Positions 1-8,487 of a stretch of 50,431 nt of DNA are shown piece by piece (the first letter of the stretch is position 1; every line of letters begins with the position of its first letter). The stretch lies in assembly GCA_012728895.1 (NCBI GenBank), contig JAAYEG010000060.1, positions 1-50,431 of the forward strand. Reading direction: 5' to 3'. The position numbers and the translations under genes were made by a program. Below the pieces are notes generated by a model, which ran no database searches, was not told the DNA's origin, and was given only the letters and a program-made list of their open reading frames with translations. This stretch comes from Methanospirillum sp. (lineage in GTDB: Archaea > Halobacteriota > Methanomicrobia > Methanomicrobiales > Methanospirillaceae).

Positions 1-181
1 AAACCTCATGCCAGTTTGGACTATAAGGTGCCCGAAACGGTCTTCGTTGAACGATTGCCGCCGGAACGGATCTTCGGGTACGCACAGAGGTGGTTGTGTG
101 AGTGAAATGATTCCGAGATCCTACAGGTTGCCGGCCACATGCGAAGGTAGATATGGAAATCCGGATAACGTGGTAAGACGA

Positions 182-255
182 GGGGCCATAGGGTAGCCTG
201 GCCATCCTAGGAGACTGGGGGTCTTCTGACCTGCGTTCAAATCGCAGTGGCCCCA
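182..255 (+). tRNA. tRNA-Pro (anticodon GGG)
   Basis: The cloverleaf can be folded by eye. The acceptor arm GGGGCCA (182-188) pairs with TGGCCCC (248-254), followed by discriminator A255. The anticodon stem GGAGA/TCTTC encloses the loop CTGGGGG, giving anticodon GGG, which reads proline codons. The T arm CTGCG-TTCAAAT-CGCAG is complete. The D arm is weaker, with one or two non-Watson-Crick pairs. No CCA is encoded, and a T-rich run follows immediately and may end transcription. The 181 bases to its left show no convincing gene. Confidence 0.9.
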
Positions 256-291
256 TCCTTTTTTCCCTACCATCGCCGATCCAGTACCCGC

Positions 292-1143
292 ATGCCCGTC
301 TCAGCTGAATGCGCCGACTGCCTCATCTCGCGGATCGAACAGAGCTGCGTCATCGCGGGACAGCCCCGGGAAGCCCCGCGGGTTGCAGAGGTCTGCGCCG
401 GACTGCTCGAGGAGCTGAGAGAGGTCGCGGTCCCCCAGCCCGTGGTCGCCAGCGAGCTCCACCGGCTGGCCTCAAGGATGCTCGGCGTGCCTGACCCGTA
501 CGCCGGTGTCAAGGAGGCCAGCACCCGGGCCGTACTCGAAGCGTGCCCCGCTATCCGTCCCCGCCTGCGCACCTTCCGCTACTTCGTCACGGCGGCGATC
601 ATTGGCAATACCTTCGACCACGGCGTCAAGGGACACCGGGTGACGGAGAACTTTTCCGCCTTCTTCGACGCGGAGTTCGTCCGGCCGCTCGCGATCGACG
701 ACTGCGACAGGATCGAGGAGCGGCTCGGCTCGGTGGTCTACCTCACCGACAACTGCGGCGAGATCGTCCTGGACGCCCTCCTGATCGGGCACCTGGCCAG
801 GCGCGGAGCGCGGGTCACGGTCGCTGTCCGGGACGGCCCCATCCTGAACGACGCCACGCTCGTGGAGGCACGCGCCGTGGGGATCGACCGCGTGGCGGAC
901 CGCCTGACCACGACCGGCGGCGGGAGCGAGATCGGCGTCCCCCTCGACCGGATTCCGGCAGATCTCGTCCGGGCGATCGACCGGGCCGATCTGATCATCG
1001 CCAAGGGGATGGCGAACTACGAGTCGCTCGAGGAGTACGGCGGACTGCCCCCGATTGCCTACCTGCTCGCGGCAAAGTGCCGGCCCATCGCTTCACGGCT
1101 CGGGGTCTCAGTCGGCGACAAGGTGGCCCTGCTCCGGGAGTGA
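292..1143 (+). CDS. DUF89 / ARMT1-like damage-control phosphatase
   Basis: This 283-residue protein resembles the archaeal DUF89 family (AF1104 type), metal-dependent phosphatases proposed to remove damaged sugar-phosphate metabolites. An N-terminal CxxC lies at residues 7-10. The metal-site motif TDNCGE is at 152-157 (D153, N154), followed by PILNDAT and KGMANYESL-type motifs typical of the family. The frame is open back to 247, inside the tRNA, so ATG 292 is preferred because it starts after the tRNA and gives the usual N-terminus. It stands alone between the tRNA and the convergent ftsZ. The real substrate is not known. Confidence 0.8.
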   Translation: MPVSAECADCLISRIEQSCVIAGQPREAPRVAEVCAGLLEELREVAVPQPVVASELHRLASRMLGVPDPYAGVKEASTRAVLEACPAIRPRLRTFRYFVTAAIIGNTFDHGVKGHRVTENFSAFFDAEFVRPLAIDDCDRIEERLGSVVYLTDNCGEIVLDALLIGHLARRGARVTVAVRDGPILNDATLVEARAVGIDRVADRLTTTGGGSEIGVPLDRIPADLVRAIDRADLIIAKGMANYESLEEYGGLPPIAYLLAAKCRPIASRLGVSVGDKVALLRE

Positions 1144-1155
1144 AAAAAGAGGGGG
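1143..1155 (-). terminator. C-rich plus T-run terminator of the ftsZ operon
   Basis: Read on the minus strand, the ftsZ stop is followed by CCCCCTCTTTTTTCA. This matches archaeal U-tract termination without a hairpin. The same C-then-T pattern follows several other genes in the window. Confidence 0.5.
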
Positions 1156-2319
1156 TTACTGGACGACGTCGATCAGCGAACCGCCGCTCGCCTTCTCGCG
1201 GGGATGGTGGTACCGGACACCGAGTGCCTTGTGGGGCTCCTGGACGGTCTGGATGCCGGGGGTCCGCGGGGGGTTCTGGTTCTGGTTCTTGTTCTGGCCA
1301 CCGATGATCTGGGCGGAACGGACCCCGGTCATGATCGCCATGACCCGGACGCGTCCCTCGAACTCGTTCTTGATCCGCGCCCCCCAGATCACGTCGGCGT
1401 GGGGGTCGAGTTCGTAGGTCAGCTCGCTCGCGATCGCCTCCGCCTCTTGGAGGGTGAGGTCGCTCCCGCCCGTGATATGGATCAGGGCCCCGGTCGCGCC
1501 GTGGTAGTCGATGTCGAGCATCGGGTTCGAGAGGCACTCGCGGACCACGGTCTCGGCCTTGTTCTGCTGCTTGGACTCCCCGACGAGCATCACGGCAACC
1601 CCGCCCTTGCCCATGATCGCACGGACATCGGCGTAGTCGATGTTGATCAGAGACGGCTCGGTGATCGTCTCGCTGATCCCCTTCACGGTCTCGGAGATCA
1701 GCTGGTCCATCACCGAGAAGGCCTGGCCGAGCGGCAGGTTCGGGACATACGACTTGAGCCGGTTGTTGTCGAGCACGATTACGGAATCGGCGGACTGGCT
1801 GAGCGTCTCAAGCCCCTCCTCGGCCCGGAGGAGTCGCGCCTTCTCGACCTGGAACGGGTAACTGACCATCCCGACCACGATCGCGCCCTGGTCCTTCGCG
1901 ATCTGCGCGACCACCGGTGCGGCCCCTGTCCCCGTGCCACCCCCCATGCCGGCGGTCACGAAACAGAGGTCGACGTTCTCGAGCACGTTCTCCAGGGTAG
2001 GCCGGGCCATCTCGGCCGCGCGCTTCCCGATGTCGGGGTAACCGCCGGCGCCAAGCCCCTTGGTCAGCGACTTGCCGATCAGGATGCGCTTGTCGGCCTG
2101 GATCATGTCCAGGTGCTGCTTGTCCGTGTTGACTGCGATCGTCTCCGCCCCGGTGACCTGGAGGTGGTGGAGGCGGTTGATGGTGTTGTTGCCCGCCCCG
2201 CCGCATCCGACGATCACGATCCGCGGCTGCCCGTCGAACTCGTCCTCGTTGACGAGCCCTTTCAGGAGTTCGCGTTCGATCTCGGCGTTCTTGAGTGCCT
2301 CGTTGATGATGGTCTGCAT
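1156..2319 (-). CDS. ftsZ: Cell division protein FtsZ (FtsZ2-type)
   Basis: Tubulin-like GTPase that polymerises into the division ring. The 387-residue protein has the GTP-binding motif GGGTGTG at 126-132 and the T7-loop catalytic residues N226, D228 and D231 (motif NIDYAD). Its N-terminus [13 protein letters not shown] and the motif [16 protein letters not shown] resemble haloarchaeal FtsZ2 more than FtsZ1 (from memory of those families). A tail after about residue 330 is rich in Asn, Gln and Pro and is probably the flexible C-terminal linker. It starts 10 nt after the stop of the small RHH gene and is surely co-transcribed with it. A GGGG stretch before the ATG is a plausible ribosome binding site. 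Confidence 0.96.
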   Translation of the reverse strand: MQTIINEALKNAEIERELLKGLVNEDEFDGQPRIVIVGCGGAGNNTINRLHHLQVTGAETIAVNTDKQHLDMIQADKRILIGKSLTKGLGAGGYPDIGKRAAEMARPTLENVLENVDLCFVTAGMGGGTGTGAAPVVAQIAKDQGAIVVGMVSYPFQVEKARLLRAEEGLETLSQSADSVIVLDNNRLKSYVPNLPLGQAFSVMDQLISETVKGISETITEPSLINIDYADVRAIMGKGGVAVMLVGESKQQNKAETVVRECLSNPMLDIDYHGATGALIHITGGSDLTLQEAEAIASELTYELDPHADVIWGARIKNEFEGRVRVMAIMTGVRSAQIIGGQNKNQNQNPPRTPGIQTVQEPHKALGVRYHHPREKASGGSLIDVVQ

Positions 2320-2329
2320 TGAAAACCCC

Positions 2330-2506
2330 CTAGAGTTTGAAAGAAACCTGGTCCTTGTCCCGCAGGATCCGGTTGCCCCGGCGTTCGATCAGGCCCCGAA
2401 CAGCGTCGCGCACGGCCTCGGAGACGGTCGGGAACTCGCCGTCCGCGACCATCTGTTCCAGCAGTTCCACCTGCTGCTCGGGCAACCGTATGGTGATCCG
2501 CTTCAT
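2330..2506 (-). CDS. cdrS: CdrS-like ribbon-helix-helix regulator
   Basis: A 58-residue ribbon-helix-helix protein. The N-terminal strand [12 protein letters not shown] is followed by two helices carrying a VSEAVRDAV-type turn. In haloarchaea the small RHH protein CdrS is encoded directly upstream of ftsZ2 and controls it, and this gene has the same size, fold and position. An upstream in-frame start exists, but ATG 2506 is preferred because the conserved strand begins exactly there. Three TGTC/GACA palindromes lie just upstream and could be its own operator. The orthology is inferred from context and fold, not from alignment. Confidence 0.85.
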   Translation of the reverse strand: MKRITIRLPEQQVELLEQMVADGEFPTVSEAVRDAVRGLIERRGNRILRDKDQVSFKL

Positions 2507-2516
2507 GGTAATCGAG

Positions 2517-2560
2517 TTTGTCCGACAAATAGATGACATTTGTCATCTTTCTGTCAGACA
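2517..2560 (-). promoter_or_regulatory. Array of three TGTC/GACA palindromes (candidate CdrS operator)
   Basis: Three consecutive inverted repeats share the half-site TGTC/GACA: TTTGTC-C-GACAAA (2517-2529), AGATGACA-TT-TGTCATCT (2531-2548, perfect 8-bp arms) and TGTC-A-GACA (2552-2560). They begin 11 nt upstream of the RHH start codon. RHH proteins bind short palindromic or tandem half-sites as dimers of dimers, so autoregulation of the cdrS-ftsZ operon is the simplest reading. Binding is inferred; the palindromes are directly visible. Confidence 0.6.
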
Positions 2561-2600
2561 TGCGGCGACTTCACGTCGGACCCGCTGACGGTTCAGGGTT

Positions 2601-2620
2601 GAACATGTTCTTATAAATTC
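2601..2620 (-). promoter_or_regulatory. TATA-like element beside palindrome GAACATGTTC
   Basis: The perfect 10-bp palindrome GAACATGTTC (2601-2610) directly abuts TTATAAATT (2611-2619). Read on the minus strand this is a TATA-like element about 100 nt upstream of cdrS. It could instead serve the plus strand, but the next plus gene starts 170 nt away. The span from here to 2785 shows no gene. Confidence 0.4.
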
Positions 2621-2785
2621 GTTTCGTTTTTTTCCTGTCAGAAACTGGTCCTCATCGTGTAAATGCGACCTGCTGGCGGAGGAGCGGCGACGTCTGGAAG
2701 GGGGTGGAGGATAAACCGTGAGCGGGCAGGGATTCCACGCGCCACGCAAACCTGCATCTTGGATCAGGAACAGACAGACTAGGCG

Positions 2786-3775
2786 ATGGAGCGACCGATC
2801 CCAGAGCGTGCCGTCCACGGGGGGCTCCGGCAGTCCGAGCAGGGTGAGCATGGCTGGCTCGACTTCTCGGCCAACCTCAACCCCTTCCCACCGCGTGTCT
2901 CCTGGGCCCCGGACCCCTCCTGCCTCGGACACTACCCCGACGATCGTTACCCCGCGCTCAAGGAGGCGGCGGCGCGGACCTTCGGCCGGCCCCCGGACGA
3001 GATCACCGTCGGGAACGGTTCCGTCGAGGTGATCCGCTCGTTCTGCATGGCGACGCTCGCGCCCGGGGATCGGGTGCGGATCGACGGGCCGACCTTCGGG
3101 GAGTACCGGTTCGCGGCCGAGCTGGCAGGCGCCTCCGTAACGGGGGTCGACGGCGGAGCGGCTGTGCGCTTCCTCTGCAACCCGAACAACCCGACCGGCA
3201 CCCTGCTCTCTCGCCCGGGGATCAGCGAGATGCTCGACGCGACCCCGTCCGGGACCCGTCTCTTCGTGGACGAGGCCTTCATCGAGCTCTCCGATCCGTC
3301 GGCCTCAATGATCGGCGCGGAGGACGACCGGGTCTTCGTCATGCGTTCGATGACCAAGGCATTCGCGGTTCCCGGGCTACGGCTGGGCTTCGGGTTCGGC
3401 GACCCCGCCCTGGTCGACCGGTGCGAGCGCTGCCGGAGCCCCTGGTCGGTGAACGGGTTCGCACTCTCGTTCGCCCTCGCGGCGCTCCTGGAATACCCGG
3501 CTCTCGAGGAATCCCGCGCCCGGATAAGGGAGGAGCGCTGGAGGCTCGAGGCGGGGCTCGTGGCACTCGGCTTCGAGCCGTTGCCGGCGGCCGCGAACTT
3601 CGTCTGCGCCAGAAGCCCTGTCCCGGTCGGTGCGCTCTTTGACCGGCTCGCCCGCCAGCGGATCCGCGTTCGGGACTGCGCGTCCTTCGGCCTTCCGGGC
3701 TTCGTCCGGATAGCGGTGCGCACGCGCGACGAGAACCGCCGCCTGCTCGAGGTGCTCGAGACGTGCTCGGCCTGA
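2786..3775 (+). CDS. cobD: L-threonine-O-3-phosphate decarboxylase-like PLP enzyme (CobD)
   Basis: A 329-residue fold-type I aminotransferase-like enzyme. The CobD hallmark LDFSANLNPF is at 25-34, the PLP-contact motif CNPNNPTG at 131-138, the D162-E163 pair in VDEAF, and the Schiff-base lysine K191 in SMTKAF. CobD decarboxylates threonine phosphate to the aminopropanol phosphate linker of cobalamin. The next gene, cobY, overlaps it by 13 nt, which supports cobalamin synthesis over the related histidinol-phosphate aminotransferase. Threonine phosphate is also a building block of coenzyme B, whose pathway genes lie 4 kb away. Confidence 0.85.
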   Translation: MERPIPERAVHGGLRQSEQGEHGWLDFSANLNPFPPRVSWAPDPSCLGHYPDDRYPALKEAAARTFGRPPDEITVGNGSVEVIRSFCMATLAPGDRVRIDGPTFGEYRFAAELAGASVTGVDGGAAVRFLCNPNNPTGTLLSRPGISEMLDATPSGTRLFVDEAFIELSDPSASMIGAEDDRVFVMRSMTKAFAVPGLRLGFGFGDPALVDRCERCRSPWSVNGFALSFALAALLEYPALEESRARIREERWRLEAGLVALGFEPLPAAANFVCARSPVPVGALFDRLARQRIRVRDCASFGLPGFVRIAVRTRDENRRLLEVLETCSA

Positions 3776-4392
3776 TCCTCGCTGGGGGGCGCGGCACGCG
3801 CTTCGGCAGGGGAGAGAAGCCCCTCGCGCTCTGCGCCGGTCGACCGATGATCGAGAGGGTGGCGGACGCGCTCACCGGGGCGGGGCTCGAGATCGTGGTC
3901 GTCACCTCGCCGTCCACTCCCTTCACCCGGAACTGGTGCTCCGCCCACGGGCTGGCCTGCCTCTGCGCGGGGGGTGCCGGGTACGTCGAGGATCTGGCCG
4001 AGGCCGCCGGTGCGCTCGGTGTGGACGGCCCCCTTCTCTGCGTCTCGTCCGACCTCCCCTGCCTCACGCCCTCCCTCGTCGAGCGGGTCCTGTTCGCCTA
4101 CGCAGCCCAGCCCCTCCCGGCGCTCTCGGTCTGGGTGCCCGTCGGCACCGACGGGGGTGCCGGCGCGCCATGCATCGAGACGTTCGACGGGACGAGGGCA
4201 GTCCCCGCCGGGATCAACGTCCTGTACGCTAGCCGGATGGAAGGCCAGCAGGAGGAGGCTCGGCTTCTGATCGATGAACCCCGGCTCCGTTACAACGTCA
4301 ACACGCCAGGGGTTTTGCTCGAGGCGGAGACGTTCCTGGCAGCGACCGGAGACCCCCCGTGCCAGGGCACCGGAACACCGGAAAAGGGATAA
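3763..4392 (+). CDS. cobY: Adenosylcobinamide-phosphate guanylyltransferase CobY
   Basis: A 209-residue nucleotidyltransferase with the N-terminal signature LILAGGRGTRFGRGEKPL. CobY is the archaeal replacement for the guanylyltransferase activity of CobU; it transfers GMP to adenosylcobinamide phosphate during nucleotide-loop assembly. The SSDLPCLTP segment near residue 90 is the expected metal and substrate loop. It starts with GTG inside the 3' end of cobD (13-nt overlap), so translation is probably coupled. MobA-type enzymes are the main alternative, but size and neighbour favour CobY. Confidence 0.87.
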   Translation: MLGLILAGGRGTRFGRGEKPLALCAGRPMIERVADALTGAGLEIVVVTSPSTPFTRNWCSAHGLACLCAGGAGYVEDLAEAAGALGVDGPLLCVSSDLPCLTPSLVERVLFAYAAQPLPALSVWVPVGTDGGAGAPCIETFDGTRAVPAGINVLYASRMEGQQEEARLLIDEPRLRYNVNTPGVLLEAETFLAATGDPPCQGTGTPEKG

Positions 4393-4418
4393 TCGAACCC
4401 GTTCGAGAGTACAGGCAT

Positions 4419-5681
4419 ATGACGACCTCGCGGGAGATCGAACTCGAGGGACACATCATCGACTCGGGGATCATGACCCGGGCCCTGGACCGGATCATGG
4501 ACCGGGGAGGGTCGTTCGAGATCCTGGAGTTCCAGGTGGGCAAGCACAAGACAGACCCGTCTTTCGCGCGTTTGAGCGTCACCTGCGAGGAGCCGACCAC
4601 GCTCCAGCTCATTCTCTCCGACCTACACCGCCTCGGCGCCCGGCAACCGACGGTCGAAGATGCCGGCCTGGAGCCGGCAGAGGCCGATCGTGTTGCGCCC
4701 CGCGGGTTCTATTCGACCACGAATTACCCGACCGAGGTGAAGTTCCGCGGCACCTGGCTCCCGGTCAGGGATATCGAGATGGACTGCCTGATCACGGTCG
4801 ACCCCGCGGGCCAGGTGGCCCAGTGCCTCCCGTTCTCGAAGCTCCGCAAGGAGGCGCTCGTCGTGGTCGGCGAGGAGGGCGTCCGGGTATTCCCGCCTGA
4901 GAGGCCTCGCGAGACCTCGACCTTCGAGTTCATGCACGGGACCGTCTCGTCCGAGCGGCCGAGCGAGACCCTCATCGCCCGGATCGCAGGCGAGATGATC
5001 CGGGTCAAGCAGGCGGGCGGGCGGATCGGGCTGGTCGGGGGCCCGGCGATCGTCCACACGGGGGCGGGGCCGGCGCTGGCCTGGATGGTCCGGAACGGAT
5101 TCGTCGACGTGATCTTCGCGGGGAACGCGCTCGCGACCCACGATATCGAGTGCAGCCTCTTCGGGACCTCGCTCGGCATGGATCTCGCGACCGGGACGCC
5201 TGTCCGGGACGGGCACCGGAACCACCTGGACGCGATCGCCGAGATCCTGCGGGCCGGTTCGATCGCGGATGCCGTCGAGCAGGGGATCGTGACGAGCGGG
5301 GTGATGTACGAGTGCGTGCGGAGCGGCATCCCGTACGTCCTCGCCGGTTCGATCCGAGACGACGGTCCCCTCCCCGACGTGATCACCGACACGGTCCTGG
5401 CCCAGGACGCGATCCGCGAGCACCTCCGGGGGTGCGGCATGGTCCTGATGATCGGGACCCTGCTCCATTCGGTCGCGGTCGGCAACTGCCTCCCGGCCGA
5501 GGTCAAGACGATCTGCGTCGATATCAACCCGGCATCGGTGACGAAGCTGATGGACCGGGGAACGATGCAGGCGATTGGGATCGTCTCGGACGCGGGCACG
5601 TTCCTGCCCCTGCTCGCCCGCGCCCTCGGGTACGATGGGGGCGCGCCCGACGCGATAGACGGCTCACCGCGTGAGCGGTAG
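4419..5681 (+). CDS. TIGR00300-type ornithine cyclodeaminase / LOR-SDH domain protein
   Basis: A 420-residue protein of the archaeal LOR/SDH bifunctional-enzyme family, members of which act as ornithine cyclodeaminases making proline from ornithine. The N-terminal half begins REIELEGHIIDSGIM, and the middle carries the family segment FRGTWLPVRDIEMDC. The C-terminal half has a Rossmann-like region with GLVGGPAIVHTGAG and FAGNALATHDIE. ATG 4419 is chosen over the open frame back to 4359 because conserved sequence starts there and the upstream gene ends at 4392. Its 3' end overlaps the convergent RaSEA gene by 18 nt. The enzymatic assignment rests on family resemblance. Confidence 0.75.
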   Translation: MTTSREIELEGHIIDSGIMTRALDRIMDRGGSFEILEFQVGKHKTDPSFARLSVTCEEPTTLQLILSDLHRLGARQPTVEDAGLEPAEADRVAPRGFYSTTNYPTEVKFRGTWLPVRDIEMDCLITVDPAGQVAQCLPFSKLRKEALVVVGEEGVRVFPPERPRETSTFEFMHGTVSSERPSETLIARIAGEMIRVKQAGGRIGLVGGPAIVHTGAGPALAWMVRNGFVDVIFAGNALATHDIECSLFGTSLGMDLATGTPVRDGHRNHLDAIAEILRAGSIADAVEQGIVTSGVMYECVRSGIPYVLAGSIRDDGPLPDVITDTVLAQDAIREHLRGCGMVLMIGTLLHSVAVGNCLPAEVKTICVDINPASVTKLMDRGTMQAIGIVSDAGTFLPLLARALGYDGGAPDAIDGSPRER

Positions 5682-6635
5682 ACAGTATGGACGCTCGTGC
5701 TCGAGCACGAACTCCCACTCTCTTTTACAGTCGCACGGGATCGCCATCGCCTCGACGAGCCGCGAGCGGTCGGCCTCGAGCGAGTACGAGCGGATCGCGT
5801 CCACGATCTCGCGGTCGCAGGCTCCGCAGTTGTGCGGCCCGCGGCGTCTCCCCCCGCCGAGCGGGTCCGCGCTGACGTGCCGCTGCGCTCCGAGCAGGAT
5901 CGAGAGCACGGACCAGAGGTAGGGGGGCCGGTACGCTCCCTGCCGCCAGTGGCGCTCGAGCTCGGTGTTCCGCTGAACCGTGCACGGGTTCATCGAGATC
6001 AGGTCAGCGTGGGGTGACACGTCGGTGATCGAGCGCTCCATGTCCATGAGCGCCTCGGACTCGGTGAGGAAGAGGGGCTTGTGGAGGAGGTAGGCCTTGA
6101 CCCTGGCTCCCGCCGCCCGGGCCTCGCGGACCGCGTTGAGGTACATCGAGAACGAGAAGCCCTTGTCGATCGACTTCTCGCGCACCATGTCGTTCGTCGT
6201 CTCGAGCCCGATGGCGACCTGGACGGGATTGGCGCTCCTCCCGGTGTCGACCCTTGCCGCAAGCCCGGCGACCCGTTCCCGGTCGACGAACTCGGGCCGG
6301 GACTCGACGAGCAGGGTCTTACCGCGGAAGGCGTCCCCGATCGCGTCGAGAGCGGGCGGCGGCACCTCGCCGGGGTCGAGGAGGCTACCCGAGCTGAAGA
6401 CCTTGACGTAGTCGTACTCCCGGCCCCCGTGCTCGTTCTCGACCCATGCCAGCTGGCCCCGGACCAGCCGCTCGGCCTCCTCGAGCGTTCCGTGCTGCTC
6501 GTGGCGGTACGAGCACATCCGGCAGCGCCGCCACGAGCAGCCGGGGGTCCGGAGGATCAGCGTCAGGGTCGGAACCACCCGGTCTTCGAGGCGGTCGGAG
6601 CCGATCCAGCTGGCGAGGGGTCTTTCCGGGTCCAT
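5664..6635 (-). CDS. Archaeosine biosynthesis radical SAM protein RaSEA
   Basis: A 323-residue radical SAM protein. The cluster motif is CSWRRCRMC (C33, C38, C41), the CX4CX2C spacing typical of the RaSEA / TIGR01210 family rather than canonical CX3CX2C. RaSEA works with ArcS to turn the lysine-preQ0 adduct at position 15 of archaeal tRNA into archaeosine. Motifs VKVFSSGSLLDP and LVESRPEF and the C-terminal HNCGACD segment (a likely extra metal site) fit the family. arcS is not nearby. The start lies 84 nt from the divergent surface-protein gene, so the two share a short intergenic promoter region. Confidence 0.85.
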   Translation of the reverse strand: MDPERPLASWIGSDRLEDRVVPTLTLILRTPGCSWRRCRMCSYRHEQHGTLEEAERLVRGQLAWVENEHGGREYDYVKVFSSGSLLDPGEVPPPALDAIGDAFRGKTLLVESRPEFVDRERVAGLAARVDTGRSANPVQVAIGLETTNDMVREKSIDKGFSFSMYLNAVREARAAGARVKAYLLHKPLFLTESEALMDMERSITDVSPHADLISMNPCTVQRNTELERHWRQGAYRPPYLWSVLSILLGAQRHVSADPLGGGRRRGPHNCGACDREIVDAIRSYSLEADRSRLVEAMAIPCDCKREWEFVLEHERPYCLPLTR

Positions 6636-6719
6636 GGCGTGAAGCGTTTAATAGGTCTCGTGCCAATAGAAACGTTACGATCCGGCCCCCTTTCCCGGGG
6701 GCTATCCGGAGCCGATAGA

Positions 6720-7520
6720 ATGATCAGACGACTGCTGCTCATACTCTGCATAGGTGCGCTGCTGGTTTCGACCGCCGGGGCGTACGTGGTGACCATCGAC
6801 GCTCCTGGCACGCTCGTCGTGGGCGAACCTCTCGTCGTGAACGGGTCCTCGACCCTTCCCCCGGGATACACCCACCCCCTGGTCCTCTACCTCGGACCAG
6901 CCGAGCGGGGCCGGACGGCGATCGTGGTGCAGCCGGACGGGACCTTCTCCGAGACCTTCGAGACGGCGGGCCTCCCCGGCGGAGACTACCGGGTCGAGCT
7001 CGAAAGGCCCCGCGACCCCAGTTTCTTCGGGTCTTCCTCGACGACGTGGCGATCCGTGACCCTCGCCGACCGGTCGGGCGAGGTCGTCGTGACCTCGCCG
7101 CCGGTCCAGATCGATTCCGGGAGCCTGGTCGTCTCCGGAACCGCGACGGGAAGGGCGGGAGGCTCGATCGGGATCGGGGTGACGGGGCCCGGGAACTTCA
7201 CCTACGGCCCCGAGTTCGTGGCGATCGGTGCCGACGGGCAGTACTCGGCGACGGTCCAGGTTCCCGGGCCAGGCGAGTACCGTGTCGCGCTCTCCGACGC
7301 GGCGGGCCTCATCGGGCGGTACACTGTGGCAGTCCGGGAGGAGCCCACCGCCGCGGCGTCCCCGACGGTGACCCCTACGGCGGCAGCGAGCATGACGACG
7401 AATGCGAGCGAAACGACCCCTGTCCCGGTCTCGCCTGCCCCGACCCGGGCATCGCTCTCGCCGCTCCTGGCCGCCCTCGGTGCGGGGCTCCTGCTTCTCG
7501 TTTGCGGACGGCAGGACTGA
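6720..7520 (+). CDS. Secreted, C-terminally anchored surface protein of unknown function
   Basis: A 266-residue protein with a clear signal peptide (positive start, hydrophobic core to about residue 21, ending STAGA) and a C-terminal hydrophobic anchor (about 245-262) followed by a short charged tail. The mature part has beta-rich, Ig-like repeats beginning VVTIDAPGTLVVGEPLVVNG, resembling DUF3821-type methanogen surface proteins. A Thr/Ala/Pro linker sits before the anchor and is probably glycosylated. The open frame extends far upstream, but ATG 6720 immediately precedes the signal peptide. TTTAATA at about 6647-6653 is a plausible TATA box. The function is not recognised. Confidence 0.8.
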   Translation: MIRRLLLILCIGALLVSTAGAYVVTIDAPGTLVVGEPLVVNGSSTLPPGYTHPLVLYLGPAERGRTAIVVQPDGTFSETFETAGLPGGDYRVELERPRDPSFFGSSSTTWRSVTLADRSGEVVVTSPPVQIDSGSLVVSGTATGRAGGSIGIGVTGPGNFTYGPEFVAIGADGQYSATVQVPGPGEYRVALSDAAGLIGRYTVAVREEPTAAASPTVTPTAAASMTTNASETTPVPVSPAPTRASLSPLLAALGAGLLLLVCGRQD

Positions 7521-7523
7521 ACT

Positions 7524-7533
7524 CCCCCTTTTT
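7524..7533 (+). terminator. C-rich plus T-run terminator
   Basis: CCCCCTTTTT directly after the stop of the surface-protein gene, between two convergent genes. It matches archaeal U-tract termination of the plus-strand transcript. Confidence 0.45.
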
Positions 7534-8487
7534 CTACAACCCGGCAACGACGGCCGTTCCGAACGCGATCGTCGAGGCCGTCCCCCCGAGGTCGGGAGTG
7601 ACGAATCCTCTGGCCAGGACACGTTCGATCGCGGCATCGAGCCGCGTCGCGTCAGGGAGATCGCCGAGGTGCTCGAGGAGCATGACGACGCTGCGGAGCG
7701 CGGCCACCGGGTTCGCGATCCCCCGGCCCGCGATGTCCGGGGCCGATCCGTGGACCGGCTCGAAGAGCGCGTGACGCTCTCCGAGGTTCGCGCTCGGCAG
7801 GAGGCCAAGCCCACCGGCGTGGTACGCGGCGACGTCCGAGAGGATGTCGCCGAACATGTTCTCGACCAGGATCACGTCGTAGCGCTCGGGCCGGCAGAGG
7901 ACGTCGAGGCAGAGGGCGTCGATGAACGCGTCGTCGGTCGGCACGCCCTCACCCGACGCGACGTCGCGGGCGATTTCGAGGAAGAACCGGTCCGCCGCGA
8001 GCACGTTCGCCTTGTGGCCGATGGTGAGCTTCCGCCGGCCGGCTGCGACGCGGCACGCGGCACGGGCGATCCGCTCGGTCCCCGCCCGGGTGATTACGCG
8101 CTCGGTGCAGGCCCGGTCCGCCTCGATCCGTTCTCGGCCGGCGTAGAGCCCCTCCGAGTTCTCGCGCACGACAATGAGATCGCACGCGCCCCCGCGGACG
8201 GGGCGGATGTTCGCGAAGAGGCCGAGTTCACGCCGCAGCCGGAGCACCACGCTGGGATACTCGCCGTGGGGGGCCGAGCTGACTGCGCCGAAGAGCACGG
8301 CGTCGCACGAGGAGACGAGATCCAGGTCCTTCTCGTCGACGGCGGTCCCCGTGCGCCGCCAGCGCTCGAGGCCGAGTTCGACCGGCACCTGGTCCCAGTC
8401 GGGGCGGAGGAGGCGGAGCGCTTCCGCCGCCACGGGGATCACCTCGCGCCCGATCCCGTCCCCCTCAACGACCGCGATCCGCGTCAT
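7534..8487 (-). CDS. aksF: Homoisocitrate dehydrogenase AksF
   Basis: A 317-residue member of the isocitrate/isopropylmalate dehydrogenase family that oxidatively decarboxylates homoisocitrate and longer homologues with NAD(P). Visible are the N-terminal VEGDGIGREV, the substrate arginines in RRELGLFANIRPVRG, the VVRENSEGLYAG loop, the KANVL lysine, and the metal aspartates in VENMFGDILSD. It is the last gene of the nine-gene operon and begins 23 nt inside the preceding Cys-rich gene. Sequence alone cannot separate AksF from LeuB, but the homoaconitase signature in the neighbouring small subunit and the aksA context make AksF the better call. Confidence 0.85.
   Translation of the reverse strand: MTRIAVVEGDGIGREVIPVAAEALRLLRPDWDQVPVELGLERWRRTGTAVDEKDLDLVSSCDAVLFGAVSSAPHGEYPSVVLRLRRELGLFANIRPVRGGACDLIVVRENSEGLYAGRERIEADRACTERVITRAGTERIARAACRVAAGRRKLTIGHKANVLAADRFFLEIARDVASGEGVPTDDAFIDALCLDVLCRPERYDVILVENMFGDILSDVAAYHAGGLGLLPSANLGERHALFEPVHGSAPDIAGRGIANPVAALRSVVMLLEHLGDLPDATRLDAAIERVLARGFVTPDLGGTASTIAFGTAVVAGL

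Noticed and set aside
8-196. 62-codon open frame at the left edge
   Set aside because: Overlaps the tRNA and has no coding character.
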